46,688 nucleotides of DNA from Candidatus Saccharimonadota bacterium (GCA_017511965.1 JAFWHT010000034.1:1-46688); one strand, 5' to 3'. Counted from the first letter of the stretch, positions 27,412 to 36,825 are shown. The notes: generated from the sequence alone by a model not told the origin. A program made the numbers and translations.

Positions 27412-28599
27412 ATGAATAAGAGGAAGTGGGAAGAAAAAAAGGTTAGTTTAGGCTCGGCAATCGTATTATCTGTAGCGTTAGCGATAGTTGGTGTGGTTGT
27501 AGGAGTAAATTTTAGAAGTTGGTTTTTGGGCTACGCACCGTTTTTTGGAATTAATGGCACAACGAATGGAGATTGGTCGGAACTAAATGAAGTATATAAT
27601 AAATTGGCAAGTTCGTATAATGGCGAGATTGATTTTGCGGCAGCGGTAGAGGGGGCAAAGAAAGGCTTGGTGGAGTCGCTGGGCGATGTATATACGGTGT
27701 ATATGGATCGCGAGGAGACCAGTGATTTTTACGATGATTTGCATGGCAACGTGGGAAGTGGGATTGGAGTTGAAATGGGGCTTCGAGATGGGTATGTAAG
27801 AGTACTTCGGACTTTGCCAGACAACCCGGCTAGGGAAGCGGGAATTCTCGCGGGAGATATTATATATAAAGTAAATGGTGAAGAAGTATACGATTTATCG
27901 ACAGACGAAATCTCAAAAAAAGTGAGAGGCGAGACGGGTTCGGAAGTAACGGTAACGGTTGTACGTGATGGAGAAGAGCTTGATTTTACGATGAAGCGAG
28001 AGGCGATTAATAATGTATCGGCATATGTGGAATATAAAGGTTCGACGGCGATAGTGACGGTGACGCGATTTGATAATGATACGGGCATCAAAGTACAGGG
28101 CTTTGCAAAAGAATTTAAAGATAAGGGAATTTCTAAAGTGATTTTAGACCTTAGAGGAAATGGTGGTGGTTATGTATCGGCGGCAGAGGATCTACTCTCT
28201 TTATGGCTTGATGGCGAGAAGATTTTGATTCAAAAATCAAAACATTTTGGTAATTCTTCAAATACAAGCTCGTCTGGCAAAGCGATTCTTTCCGACATGA
28301 AAACGATAGTGTTGGTTAATGGTTCGTCGGCGAGCGCGTCGGAGATTGTAGCGGGAGCATTACAGGATTATGGTAAGGCGACAATCGTGGGAGAAAAAAC
28401 TTACGGCAAAGGTGTAGTGCAAAATCTTTATGATCTTTCGGGTGGGACGGTTCTTAAAGTTACGACAGCGGAATGGTATACGCCAAACGACCGGTCGATT
28501 AATGGTGAAGGGATTACGCCAGATATTGAGGTTGAACGAACCTACGAAGATATAAACGCAATGCGTGATCCGCAATTGGATAGAGCATGCGAATTGTAA
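27412..28599 (+). CDS. S41-family C-terminal processing peptidase (CtpA-like)
   Basis: A membrane-anchored serine protease acting outside the cytoplasmic membrane. One N-terminal helix (~13-33) anchors it. A PDZ domain covers ~112-195 (GIGVEMGLRDGYVRVL, GILAGDIIYKVNGEEV). The protease core has LRGNGGGYVSAAEDL, the nucleophile S306 in NGSSASASEIV and K333 in EKTYGKGVVQ, the Ser-Lys pair of CtpA. Such enzymes trim exported proteins and wall hydrolases, which fits its place after the division hydrolase. Its 3' end overlaps the glycosyltransferase start by 13 bases. Confidence 0.93.
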   Translation: MNKRKWEEKKVSLGSAIVLSVALAIVGVVVGVNFRSWFLGYAPFFGINGTTNGDWSELNEVYNKLASSYNGEIDFAAAVEGAKKGLVESLGDVYTVYMDREETSDFYDDLHGNVGSGIGVEMGLRDGYVRVLRTLPDNPAREAGILAGDIIYKVNGEEVYDLSTDEISKKVRGETGSEVTVTVVRDGEELDFTMKREAINNVSAYVEYKGSTAIVTVTRFDNDTGIKVQGFAKEFKDKGISKVILDLRGNGGGYVSAAEDLLSLWLDGEKILIQKSKHFGNSSNTSSSGKAILSDMKTIVLVNGSSASASEIVAGALQDYGKATIVGEKTYGKGVVQNLYDLSGGTVLKVTTAEWYTPNDRSINGEGITPDIEVERTYEDINAMRDPQLDRACEL

Positions 28600-29819
28600 T
28601 TGCGACGGCGGTTTATTATCCACAAATAAATGGAGTGGCGGTTTTTTCACATAATTTAGCGAAAGGTTTGGTGGCACGGGGGCACGAAGTGATGGTGCTA
28701 TGTCCGTCGCAGACAGGTAAAAATTATACTTCTAAAGAGGATGGTGTTTTGGTAACGAGATTGAAATCGATTGATGTAAAAGTTTATCCAGATCAAATTC
28801 ATGCAGTACCGAAAAAAAAGCGATTTTGGTATAAAAAGGGTTTTCGGGTTTCGGTTTTTCCGGGAAGAGAAGTTCGGAAAGCTTTAAAAGATTTTCGGCC
28901 AGATGTGGTGCATATTCAAGTTTCGGATCCGATTGGGTTGGCAGTAGTAGCGGTAGCGCGCAAAATGGGAATACCGGTAGTAGTGACCGAACATAATCAG
29001 CCAGAAGTTTTGACTGAACCTTTGAAATTACCTGGGATATTGCGGCGGTCAATTAATGCAGGGCTTTCAGCGTATTTTCGAAAACGTGGAAAGAAAAGCG
29101 ATTTTATGACGATGCCGAGCGAGCGAGCGATTGATAATTTAATTTTGTCGCGGGGGAAAGAATTTCCGGTGCCAGTGGCAGCGGTATCAAATGGAGTGGA
29201 TTTGTCGCATTTTAAGTCTGGGCGAGTTGACGGCGAGATTTATGATAAATATGAAATTTCGCGCGAGGGACTAAAGGTATTATATATTGGGCGAGTGGAC
29301 CCAGAAAAGAAGGTGGGACTCGCGATCGAAGCATTTAAGAAAGCGCGTAAGGTTTTGCCGAAAAATACTGAATTTTTAATTGTGGGAGATGGGGTTGATA
29401 GGACGCGATTAGAAAAATTAGTGAGTGATTTGGGATTACTTAACTGTGTGCGGTTTTTAGGAAGAGTATTGCCACCAGATTTATATGAACTATATCGAAT
29501 AGGTGATGTGTTTATAACGGCGAGCGAGATTGAAACTCAGGGTATCGTGTTGATTGAAGCGGCGGCAACGGGCTTACCCTTAATCGCAGTAAATAAGGGG
29601 GCGGTTTCTGAAATATGTATTGATGGTAAAAATGGGATTTTGTGTGAGCCGGGTAATATAGCGGAACTTTCGGATGCTTTAGTGAAAATTTTGACGGATA
29701 CGAAATTACGTGAAAAATTTGCGAAGGCATCGTTGCAAGTGGCTTCGCAACATGATTTTGAAAAAACATTAGATAGGTTTATTAATATCTACAAAAAAGT
29801 TTCCAAAAATATGGTATAA
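28587..29819 (+). CDS. GT4-family glycosyltransferase
   Basis: A 410-aa GT-B fold enzyme that adds a sugar to a lipid or glycan acceptor. The N-terminal half opens with ATAVYYPQINGVAVFSHNLA, including the Gly-rich loop, and has VVVTEHNQPE. The C-terminal half has the donor-site sequence YIGRVDPEKKVGLAIEAF, then FLIVGDGVDRTRLE and the EX7E region around TASEIETQGIVLIEAAATG. It resembles enzymes making glycolipids (for example diglucosyldiacylglycerol) but the acceptor cannot be read from sequence. It overlaps the protease gene and is probably cotranscribed with it. Confidence 0.9.
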   Translation: MRIVIATAVYYPQINGVAVFSHNLAKGLVARGHEVMVLCPSQTGKNYTSKEDGVLVTRLKSIDVKVYPDQIHAVPKKKRFWYKKGFRVSVFPGREVRKALKDFRPDVVHIQVSDPIGLAVVAVARKMGIPVVVTEHNQPEVLTEPLKLPGILRRSINAGLSAYFRKRGKKSDFMTMPSERAIDNLILSRGKEFPVPVAAVSNGVDLSHFKSGRVDGEIYDKYEISREGLKVLYIGRVDPEKKVGLAIEAFKKARKVLPKNTEFLIVGDGVDRTRLEKLVSDLGLLNCVRFLGRVLPPDLYELYRIGDVFITASEIETQGIVLIEAAATGLPLIAVNKGAVSEICIDGKNGILCEPGNIAELSDALVKILTDTKLREKFAKASLQVASQHDFEKTLDRFINIYKKVSKNMV

Positions 29820-29820
29820 T
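29815..29820 (+). promoter_or_regulatory. -10 box of MacB-like gene; fixes its start
   Basis: GGTATAAT over the end of the glycosyltransferase gene, 6 bases before the ATG at 29827. The alternative GTG at 29821 would directly abut the box. Confidence 0.6.
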
Positions 29821-29826
29821 GTGGTT

Positions 29827-32373
29827 ATGTTAGAAATTCGAGGTGTGAGCAAAGTCTACAAGACTGCGGGGGTTGATCGGAAAGTCTTGAATAATGTGCG
29901 AGTGAATTTTAGAACTTCGGAATTTGTTGCGATACTAGGGCCGTCGGGTTCGGGTAAGACGACACTTTTAAATATCGTTGGTGGATTAGATAAATATACA
30001 AACGGCGATTTGGTTATTAACGAAAAATCGACGAAAAAATTTCACGATAAAGATTGGGATTCATATCGCAATCACCGCATCGGGTTTGTGTTTCAGAATT
30101 ATAATTTAATTCCGCATCAAACGGTGCTCGCTAACGTGCGGCTGGCTTTGACTTTGTCGGGGATTTCTAAACGTGAAGCAAACCGACGGGCGAAGAAAGT
30201 CTTAAAAGATGTTGGACTTTCTGAACATATAAATAAATTGCCATCGCAACTTTCGGGTGGGCAAGCCCAACGTGTGGCGATTGCGAGGGCGCTCATAAAT
30301 GATCCGGATATTCTGCTTGCAGACGAGCCGACGGGGGCATTGGATTCAGAAACTAGCAAGCAAATTATGAAATTACTGAAAAAAGTTTCCGAGAAAAAGT
30401 TAGTAGTGATGGTAACACATAACCCGGAACTAGCACGGGAATTTGCGACGCGAACGATTAAAATTAAAGACGGGAAGGTAACGCATGATTCGAAAGTTTA
30501 TGATGGGAAAATTAAAACCGATTTAGATTTAATTGAAGCGGAGAAAAAATCAAAAAAGACGCGGATGTCGTTTTTTACGGCGTTTTCGTTGTCGCTCAAG
30601 AATCTTTTGACGAAAAAAGCGCGAACAATTTTAGTTGCGGTGGCGGGTTCGATTGGGATTATTGGAATTGCACTAATTAGCGCAGTTTCGACTGGGTTTC
30701 AGAATTATATTGATACGATTGAGCGAGATACTTTGACTTCGTATCCGCTAACTTTGATGCAAGAGTCGACAGACGTGACTGGTCTATTATTATCAATGAC
30801 TGGAGAGAGTAAAAATTCGGAAACAGTCGAAAACGGAGTGCGCGAAAATCAAGTAATTACTTCGATGCTTGGAAATGTTACGACGAATGATTTAAAGAGT
30901 TTTCGTGAGTATGTGGATGAAAATTATGCGGAAGTGCGCGATGATTTGAGGTTAGTTGAGAATCGGTATAGCGTGGACCCGTTAATATATACGGTTGATG
31001 CGACGGGCGACGTGGCAAAAGTAAATCCGAGTTCGCTATTTACGTCGCTGGTTGGTGATGCGTCGATTTTGTCGTCGTATTCGGGTTTTACGTCGGTTTA
31101 TACACAATCGCCGTTAGAGTTGTTGGAAAAAGATTTTGATGTGGTGGCGGGGAGATTTCCAAAAGAATATAATGAGATGGTGATTTTCTTAAGTAATCCA
31201 CATGAGATTCCAGATCTTTTGACTTATTCTTTAGGTTTTCATAATACAAAAGAGCTTTCAAATGCAGTAAAGGGGCTGATGAGTGGAGAAAAAATTAAAC
31301 TTGGGAATAAGCCACTTGAAATTAGCTATGATGAACTGATGAATATAGATTTAAGATTAGTTTTGCCAGCGGATATTTATAAATATAATGCCAAATATGA
31401 TGTTTATGCAGACATGAGTGGCAACTCTGAATTTATGGAGAAAATATATAACGAAGCAGAAAAATTAAAGATTGTAGGAGTTATTACTGGCAAGCCCGGC
31501 TCAGTGTTTTCGATGGAAAGTGGAGTCGCATATTTGCCATCACTGCCGGTGCATATAATCGAAAGAGCGCGCGAATCAGAAATCGTTAAAAAACAACTTG
31601 CCGAGCCGACAGTTGATATATTTACAAATCGAAAGTTTGGCGAAAAATGGAATGTGAGCGATTTCGAAATTGATATTCAAGATTTGATGACAATGAGTAG
31701 TGATGAGATTATGCGAGTAGTAGAGACCGTAACGAGCCAAAAAGACACGACACTGTTTTCGAATTTGGTGGCGATGGGATACCAAGAACTAGATAAGCCA
31801 ACGATACTGGCACTTTATTTTAATTCCTTTGATGGCAAGACGCATTTCATTGACTTTTTGGAAAACTACAATAATGCTAGAAGGGAAGCAGGGGCTGAAG
31901 CGGAAGTGATTGAATACAATGACGCAACAGGAATTTTGATGTCGTCGGTTAAAACGATTGTGGATGCGGTAAGTTATGTTTTGATTGCGTTTGTTTCGAT
32001 TTCGCTGATTGTTTCGTCGATTATGATTGGTGTGATTACTTATATCTCGGTGTATGAGAGGACAAAGGAGATTGGGATTTTGCGGGCGATTGGCGCGAGC
32101 AAACGAAATATATCGTCGATATTTAATGCAGAAACCTTTATTATCGGGCTTTTGTCGGGATTAATTGGCGTTGGAGTTTCGTATGCGCTAATTCCGGTTA
32201 TCAATATGATTCTTCGGCACTTTACGGGAGATATTCCACTTTCAGCGATGCTTGATATTAGGACGGCAGGATTTTTAATTATACTTAGCTTTGTCTTGAC
32301 GGTTGTTGCGGGATTGATCCCGGCACGTTCGGCGAGTAAAAAAGATCCGGTTGAAGCACTAAGAACCGAATAA
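29827..32373 (+). CDS. MacB/LolCDE-type ABC transporter, fused ATPase and permease
   Basis: An 848-aa protein joining an ABC ATPase and a MacB-type permease, working as a mechanotransmitter or exporter of peptides, toxins or lipoproteins. ATPase (~1-230): Walker A GPSGSGKT, signature LSGGQAQRVAIARA, Walker B ILLADEPT, switch VTHNPE. A linker leads to the first helix (~260-285, TILVAVAGSIGIIGIALISA), then a large external domain (~290-690) and three helices at ~700-840 with the FtsX-fold motif RTKEIGILRAIGASKRN. The fused order is that of MacB, but the external domain is longer. No outer-membrane or periplasmic partner is nearby, as expected for a single-membrane cell. Confidence 0.9.
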   Translation: MLEIRGVSKVYKTAGVDRKVLNNVRVNFRTSEFVAILGPSGSGKTTLLNIVGGLDKYTNGDLVINEKSTKKFHDKDWDSYRNHRIGFVFQNYNLIPHQTVLANVRLALTLSGISKREANRRAKKVLKDVGLSEHINKLPSQLSGGQAQRVAIARALINDPDILLADEPTGALDSETSKQIMKLLKKVSEKKLVVMVTHNPELAREFATRTIKIKDGKVTHDSKVYDGKIKTDLDLIEAEKKSKKTRMSFFTAFSLSLKNLLTKKARTILVAVAGSIGIIGIALISAVSTGFQNYIDTIERDTLTSYPLTLMQESTDVTGLLLSMTGESKNSETVENGVRENQVITSMLGNVTTNDLKSFREYVDENYAEVRDDLRLVENRYSVDPLIYTVDATGDVAKVNPSSLFTSLVGDASILSSYSGFTSVYTQSPLELLEKDFDVVAGRFPKEYNEMVIFLSNPHEIPDLLTYSLGFHNTKELSNAVKGLMSGEKIKLGNKPLEISYDELMNIDLRLVLPADIYKYNAKYDVYADMSGNSEFMEKIYNEAEKLKIVGVITGKPGSVFSMESGVAYLPSLPVHIIERARESEIVKKQLAEPTVDIFTNRKFGEKWNVSDFEIDIQDLMTMSSDEIMRVVETVTSQKDTTLFSNLVAMGYQELDKPTILALYFNSFDGKTHFIDFLENYNNARREAGAEAEVIEYNDATGILMSSVKTIVDAVSYVLIAFVSISLIVSSIMIGVITYISVYERTKEIGILRAIGASKRNISSIFNAETFIIGLLSGLIGVGVSYALIPVINMILRHFTGDIPLSAMLDIRTAGFLIILSFVLTVVAGLIPARSASKKDPVEALRTE

Positions 32374-34026
32374 TATGATATAATTAAAATGCGTTGGGGA
32401 TTCGCCAAGTGGTAAGGCACTGGGTTCTGGTCCCAGCATTCGGGGGTTCGAATCCCTCATCCCCAGCCATATAGAACGACCAGGACACAAAAAGAGCCCC
32501 TCAAAGGGCTCTTTTAGGGTATAATGGACGTTTTCGCCGTCAAATTGGAGGTTCGAGAGTAGCAAACTCAAAATCTGGCGTTTTTCATTCACTTTCGCAA
32601 CCTTGAAGATGTCGGCAGCATGCTCAAAGAGGTTTAGCAGATACGATACAGTTACGTAGTAGCTTTGGTCTACCTCATCTAACTGACGTTGCCTTTTCTC
32701 GATTTCTGCTAGCTCCTCGGCATACCTGATGTTATTCTCGTCATAATCCTCCTGTGTAATACCCAGACCGCCACCAGCCTTGCTATCCATAAACGTATCA
32801 AACAAGGCTCGCTGGCGTTCTTTGATGCGTTGCTTACGGGTCGCCAGTTCGGCACGTCGCTTGTCATAGAATTCGTTTTTCTCGGCGTGCTTGGCCACGA
32901 GCTCCTTTTTTAAGACAGCCATACGCTCTTTTGGTGGGCGTAGCTGCTCAAGCAAGTCAAGCATAATAGCATCAAGCTTAGTCTCGGATATACTGTGCAC
33001 ACAGCCCGTGTGTTGGCCTTTACCGTTGGTGCAGCGATAGTATAGATAGCGGTGTATATTCCCGTTCTTTTGCACCTTCTTTTTTGGGTCGGGCGTCAGT
33101 GTGCATCCGCACTCCGAACAGGTCATCATAGCCCTATATGTGGCCTCTACGCCATAATATCGTTGCCTTTTAGTGCTATGTCCTTCCAAAATATCCTGGA
33201 CTCGGTCAAAAGTTTCTCGGTCAATAAGCGTCTCATAGATATGGGGATACTCTTTTCCAGTTTGCTTGTCGACAATGAGCCCGATATTGAACTTGTTTGT
33301 CAGTATACGGTAAACGTTGTTTTTATGGAAGTTGGTGCCAAACTCCTTGTTCAGCTCTTTTGCGAGCGATTGAACTGAATATGTGCCAGTGGCATAGCGA
33401 CGATAAGCCTCTCGGGCGATATGTGACTTGTGCCCATCGAGAATTACGCTGCGGTCACCGTTGGCTAGTGTTACATTTTTATAGCCATATGGTGCGTTCC
33501 ACGGTAATTGCCCAGCTTTCAGTTTCGCCATTTTGGAATTTTGCCCATCTTCTTTGATACCCTCGAGGTATTGGCGTGCGATAAGAACCTTCATATCCCA
33601 CTGCAAAAGCTCGTTCCTCTTGCTGTCCTTATCTAGCACAAAATGGTCATCAATAAAATGGATACGCTTGCCATTCTTGAGTCGCAAGTCATCAATGATA
33701 ACGGCATCATGAAAGTTGCGAGTGATACGGTCCACACGGAACACAATAATATCTGTTATATCTTTGTGCTTCTTTACGTGTTCAACCATTTCGTGAAACT
33801 TTTTGCGGATTTTATATTGTCCGCCAGTTTCGCTGACGCTAAACACCTCTGCCACTTCAAGGTTATTCTCCTCGGCATATTTTTTGGCCCGAGGGAGCTG
33901 GATTTCGCTGAGAGAAAGCCCCTCCTTTTCTTGTCGTGCCGTTGATACGCGAGCGAAAATAGCTGCTTTACGTTTAGTGCTTTTAGTTTTTTCTGACTGC
34001 TCCGCAGTCAATATAGTTTTACTCAT
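32359..34026 (-). CDS. Large serine recombinase (integrase)
   Basis: A 555-aa integrase that probably inserts and excises the element. The resolvase domain has the nucleophile S28 in FARVSTARQEKEG and the VFRVDRITRNF helix. A recombinase domain (LPWNAPYGYKNV, NFHKNNVYRILTN) and a zinc ribbon (CSECGCTLTP, then YRCTNGKGQHTGC) follow, then a long coiled coil (~400-470). The last ~36 residues (GMRDSNPRMLGPEPSALPLG) are the antisense of the tRNA-Gln and continue to a stop in host DNA at 32359. A leader with TATAAT (34046-34041) and AAGGA precedes the ATG. Confidence 0.93.
   Translation of the reverse strand: MSKTILTAEQSEKTKSTKRKAAIFARVSTARQEKEGLSLSEIQLPRAKKYAEENNLEVAEVFSVSETGGQYKIRKKFHEMVEHVKKHKDITDIIVFRVDRITRNFHDAVIIDDLRLKNGKRIHFIDDHFVLDKDSKRNELLQWDMKVLIARQYLEGIKEDGQNSKMAKLKAGQLPWNAPYGYKNVTLANGDRSVILDGHKSHIAREAYRRYATGTYSVQSLAKELNKEFGTNFHKNNVYRILTNKFNIGLIVDKQTGKEYPHIYETLIDRETFDRVQDILEGHSTKRQRYYGVEATYRAMMTCSECGCTLTPDPKKKVQKNGNIHRYLYYRCTNGKGQHTGCVHSISETKLDAIMLDLLEQLRPPKERMAVLKKELVAKHAEKNEFYDKRRAELATRKQRIKERQRALFDTFMDSKAGGGLGITQEDYDENNIRYAEELAEIEKRQRQLDEVDQSYYVTVSYLLNLFEHAADIFKVAKVNEKRQILSLLLSNLQFDGENVHYTLKEPFEGLFLCPGRSIWLGMRDSNPRMLGPEPSALPLGESPTHFNYIILFGS
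32379..32384 (+). promoter_or_regulatory. -10 box of tRNA-Gln
   Basis: GATATAAT straddling the end of the MacB-like gene, ten bases before the mature tRNA 5' end. Confidence 0.6.
32395..32469 (+). tRNA. tRNA-Gln(CUG)
   Basis: A 75-base cloverleaf. The acceptor stem pairs TGGGGAT (32395-32401) with ATCCCCA (32459-32465). The anticodon arm is CTGGG, loop TTCTGGT, CCCAG, giving anticodon CTG. The T arm has GGTTCGAATCC. The discriminator base is G, as expected for Gln, and CCA is encoded (32467-32469). It is the host site of the element that follows. Confidence 0.96.
32453..32469. other. Candidate attL at the tRNA-Gln 3' end
   Basis: The 17 bases at the tRNA 3' end match 41732-41748 in 15 positions: TCCCTCA, two mismatches, CCCAGCCA. 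The tRNA stays intact after integration. Confidence 0.65.
32490..32516. terminator. Bidirectional terminator after tRNA-Gln, inside the recombinase frame
   Basis: AAAGAGCCC pairs with GGGCTCTTT around a short loop, with T tracts on both strands. On the plus strand it can end the tRNA transcript. On the minus strand it falls inside the recombinase reading frame (encoding EPFEGLFL), ~130 bases before the stop. Confidence 0.7.
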
Positions 34027-34049
34027 GATATTTCCTTATAATTATACTA

Positions 34050-35204
34050 TTATTTAATATAGTTCTCAAGCTTAACTGGCTCAAAATCGTTAATTTGATT
34101 GCGGGCTTCTTTGAAGTAATCGAGCGGAGCGGCTGGCATTTTTAGAGTCTCATATTTATTCTTAATATACCGCCACTCGCTTGAATCGTGTGCCCCAATC
34201 AAGAGCCGTGTGTCCCTTAAGCCTATATTTCTTGATATTTCAATTATGCCCATCACAAGAGCAATGTCTCTAGCCTTAGCTTTTGGGTTAAGAATACGCA
34301 AATGCTCGGCAATGGCTTCAGGCGGCTCTCTGCATCCGATAAATGGCGGAACAGCAGCTTCTAATGCACCAAGTTCGTTTAATATGACCGCTTTTCCTAG
34401 GTCCGCTTTGAATAAATCTTCAAAGTTAGGATTGGTCGGGATTTGGATTTTTAGTTTGGAGAAACGCTGCCGAATGGCATTTTTGGTGCCTAAACGGCTC
34501 TCTAATCTAATAACTTGAAATGGTTGCTTAATATCGGTCTCAATTTTCTTGAGCATATCAAGCTGACACCAGCTGTCTTTTTCGATGTTGCCTTTTTCAG
34601 TTTGCTTTGCAATTTTTAGCTCGGCAATTTTATCATACAAACAAACGCCTTGTTCATTCGTATAAATATGGAGCCCTCTGCCACCATTAAGATAGGTTGT
34701 GGTATTGACGCGTTTTTTAAGCGTAATGTTGGCTTTTGCAGCGTGATTGATAATCATCGCGGGCGTCATGTAGTTGGTTAGTATGATGTTTTTGCCGTAA
34801 TGAATCGTCTTAACTTGGCATTTTTTTAGTTCTTCGTCGGTGATATTGACACCCATGCGGTGCAGGTAATAACTCAAGCCGAAACAAAGCATATCGAAGT
34901 CGTCCTCCTCGATTTCAGTGAAATTATTGTTCCATATAATTTTTGGAGCCGAGAATTCAATATAGAGTAGGTAAAGAAATCCACCTCTCACCGCACGCTT
35001 GTAAAGAGTAAGCCGTGGCATATACCCATCTTTCTTGCTTGGATTTAAGCGACAAGTAATACTTTTGCTTGGACCGAGCTTGTTGTAGGGCGGGGTTAAT
35101 ACCCCGTGCAGGCTTGGCGACCATTTATCAAAAGTCGCCTTGCTGATGATTTTTTGGGTATTTGGGTCTCCGATTGTTACCACCAAAACTACCGTGTCTG
35201 GCAT
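34050..35204 (-). CDS. Replication initiator-like protein (filamentous-phage gpII/CRI type)
   Basis: A 384-aa protein that I place, with reservation, among rolling-circle initiators of the filamentous-phage gpII and plasmid Rep_trans types. The support is the mid-protein pattern TTTYLNGGRGLHIYTN, CLYDKIAELK (the YxK-type segment of those proteins) and FQVIRLESRLG, which resembles their conserved RxE strand, plus its position beside a SpoVG-like gene. The ATG at 35204 has AAAGGAG 6 bases upstream and overlaps the SpoVG-like gene by 77 bases. It would give the element a replicating, plasmid-like state after excision. No HUH motif is evident. Confidence 0.5.
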   Translation of the reverse strand: MPDTVVLVVTIGDPNTQKIISKATFDKWSPSLHGVLTPPYNKLGPSKSITCRLNPSKKDGYMPRLTLYKRAVRGGFLYLLYIEFSAPKIIWNNNFTEIEEDDFDMLCFGLSYYLHRMGVNITDEELKKCQVKTIHYGKNIILTNYMTPAMIINHAAKANITLKKRVNTTTYLNGGRGLHIYTNEQGVCLYDKIAELKIAKQTEKGNIEKDSWCQLDMLKKIETDIKQPFQVIRLESRLGTKNAIRQRFSKLKIQIPTNPNFEDLFKADLGKAVILNELGALEAAVPPFIGCREPPEAIAEHLRILNPKAKARDIALVMGIIEISRNIGLRDTRLLIGAHDSSEWRYIKNKYETLKMPAAPLDYFKEARNQINDFEPVKLENYIK

Positions 35205-35475
35205 TTGTTACTCCTTTCGTTACATTTTGATAATGTTTTATTACTTCTTGCTCGATAGCCGACCCCACATTTCGGTTAAGAGGGTAGAAGATACTAACAG
35301 TTTGGCTACCGACTTTTTTAGTCGGATAGACCAATCGATATCCACCAAACGGACGAGTGATAATTGCAACTGAGGTGCAGCCGATGGCTTCATAAACAAC
35401 AAAGTTGGCGAATGCCACCAGCCCATCTTTAGGGTGGACTGGAATGATTTGCACGTTACTTACTAGCGGCGGCAT
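35128..35475 (-). CDS. SpoVG-family protein
   Basis: A 115-aa protein from the ATG at 35475, which has AAAGGAG at a good distance; the frame is open to 35526. The segment VSNVQIIPVHPKDGLVAFAN, then ITRPFGGYRLVYPTK and YPLNRNVGSAIEQEVIKHY, matches the compact SpoVG fold, a nucleic-acid-binding regulator in Firmicutes that is also common next to plasmid and phage replication genes. A basic, Asn/Gly-rich tail (FGGNNRRPKYPKNHQQG) is disordered-looking. It overlaps both neighbours, so the 58-aa gene, this gene and the initiator-like gene are probably one operon. Confidence 0.75.
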   Translation of the reverse strand: MPPLVSNVQIIPVHPKDGLVAFANFVVYEAIGCTSVAIITRPFGGYRLVYPTKKVGSQTVSIFYPLNRNVGSAIEQEVIKHYQNVTKGVTNARHGSFGGNNRRPKYPKNHQQGDF

Positions 35476-35632
35476 CTTTTCGCTCCTTTCTTTCGTCTTC
35501 TTTAGTTGGTATCGCGACGAGAACATCCTTGCCTTGTCGTCTGTTCACTCCGTCAAGCAATTCAGCCAGCCGAGTTAAGCCGTCAATTTCGGCTTTCTCT
35601 TTCGGGGCTGATGCACTTGATTTTGTGTTCAT
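35456..35632 (-). CDS. Small 58-aa charged protein, unknown function
   Basis: A short frame starting MNTKSSASAPKEKAEI and ending in a Lys/Glu-rich stretch (TKEDERKERKDAAASK). It overlaps the SpoVG-like start by 20 bases in a different frame, on the same strand, as expected for a coupled leading gene. A central segment (LTRLAELLDGVNRRQGKDVL) could form a helix. No family is recognised and I see no convincing ribosome site, so it could also be a non-coding leader. Confidence 0.45.
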   Translation of the reverse strand: MNTKSSASAPKEKAEIDGLTRLAELLDGVNRRQGKDVLVAIPTKEDERKERKDAAASK

Positions 35633-35685
35633 ATGGACATTTTTTCAGGTGCTCGTAATCGCTAGCGTTTACAGAGGTAAACCAT

Positions 35686-35708
35686 CAAAAAAGTGGCTTT
35701 CGCCACCT
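35686..35708 (-). terminator. Terminator of the winged-helix-like gene
   Basis: On the minus strand GTGGC, a GAAA loop and GCCAC are followed by six T. It separates the 35725-36825 gene from the replication operon. Confidence 0.8.
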
Positions 35709-35724
35709 ATTAGTTGGAGCGTGT

Positions 35725-36825
35725 TTAGTTTTTGGGTTTTAAGAGGTGGTGATTGACTGCAATCCCGTCTTCAACAGAGACTAAAGCCTTTTTCTCGCCT
35801 AATCCTAGCATTGAACCTATACGATGATTTAGCCGCCCCATATCATCCCTAAGTCTTTTATTTTCCGCCTTTTTTTGACTGTCGGATAACGAACCGTATA
35901 GCCCATAAGATTCATTTACCGAGTCATAAATCTCCTCGTAAAAAATCGTCTTACTTAAGTCTCGCCTCTCCCCAAATATAACTTTTGCGAGCCTTGCTTC
36001 ATTTTTCGCATCCACGCTAAACGCGTTTGTTAGTTCGCCAAGCTTAAGATATGGCTCGCCGCCGCCAATAAACCGTAAGCCGTTAATATATTTAGGTAGG
36101 ACTTTCTTGCCTCTGTTATCTAAGACCTCGTTAACTTCACTGTCTGATAAGTCCGATATTGCGTTGGATGGTAGCTTATTTAAGGCACTCCGCACAAGTT
36201 TTTTGATGTTGCGTGGCGTATCAGTTAGTAGCCGATAGTAAAGAATTGTCTCATCAGAAACTACGCCATTTTTTTCTACAGTCTCAATGCCCGTAATTGC
36301 AACTCTTAAATCGTCAAGATTATGATAGCTGATAAAATCGGTTTCGACGGGGTCACCGTCTATCACTTCAATCACGGTATCCCCAGCCGAAAACACACTA
36401 TCGTGCACGTCGGATTTGCGAAACGTGACAAGAGTGGCTTTTTTGGAATAGTAAGCCATCCGCTGTCCAGCTCCGTTCACTAGCTCAAGTTCGATGTCGC
36501 CAAGCACCTCGTCATAAGATATTTTGAGTTTTAGATTTTTATATTTACATGGATTTACGTCGGCAAATACCTTACGTGCTTGTTTATCTAATTCGGCCAA
36601 CTCAAAGCCGTCTTGGATGGTAATTTTTTCGCTCCAATCTTCTAGCGGATATATAGGTTCTCTCTTACCTTTTTCGTCCCAATGGTTGCGATACTCCATA
36701 AAATTGAAATGCACATCATCCAAATTGCACTTGGCTGGTATTGGCCATACTGCCGTGAGCGGCTTGCGTTTTCCAAAGTAATTTGCATCTACATGACGCA
36801 ATTTAGAGTTTACATCTTTAACCAT
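35725..36825 (-). CDS. Element-borne protein with possible winged-helix C-terminus
   Basis: A 366-aa soluble protein not recognised as a whole. The N-terminal ~260 residues are mixed alpha/beta with no motif I can name. The last ~110 residues (YLKLGELTNAFSVD, then FYEEIYDSV, RLRDDMGRLNHRIGSML, ending GIAVNHHLL) have the order of helices and final hairpin of OmpR/PhoB-type winged-helix DNA-binding domains. If right, this is the element's regulator. It has its own promoter (TATAAT on the minus strand near 36857), a ~25-base leader with AAGAAG and its own terminator. Confidence 0.5.
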   Translation of the reverse strand: MVKDVNSKLRHVDANYFGKRKPLTAVWPIPAKCNLDDVHFNFMEYRNHWDEKGKREPIYPLEDWSEKITIQDGFELAELDKQARKVFADVNPCKYKNLKLKISYDEVLGDIELELVNGAGQRMAYYSKKATLVTFRKSDVHDSVFSAGDTVIEVIDGDPVETDFISYHNLDDLRVAITGIETVEKNGVVSDETILYYRLLTDTPRNIKKLVRSALNKLPSNAISDLSDSEVNEVLDNRGKKVLPKYINGLRFIGGGEPYLKLGELTNAFSVDAKNEARLAKVIFGERRDLSKTIFYEEIYDSVNESYGLYGSLSDSQKKAENKRLRDDMGRLNHRIGSMLGLGEKKALVSVEDGIAVNHHLLKPKN

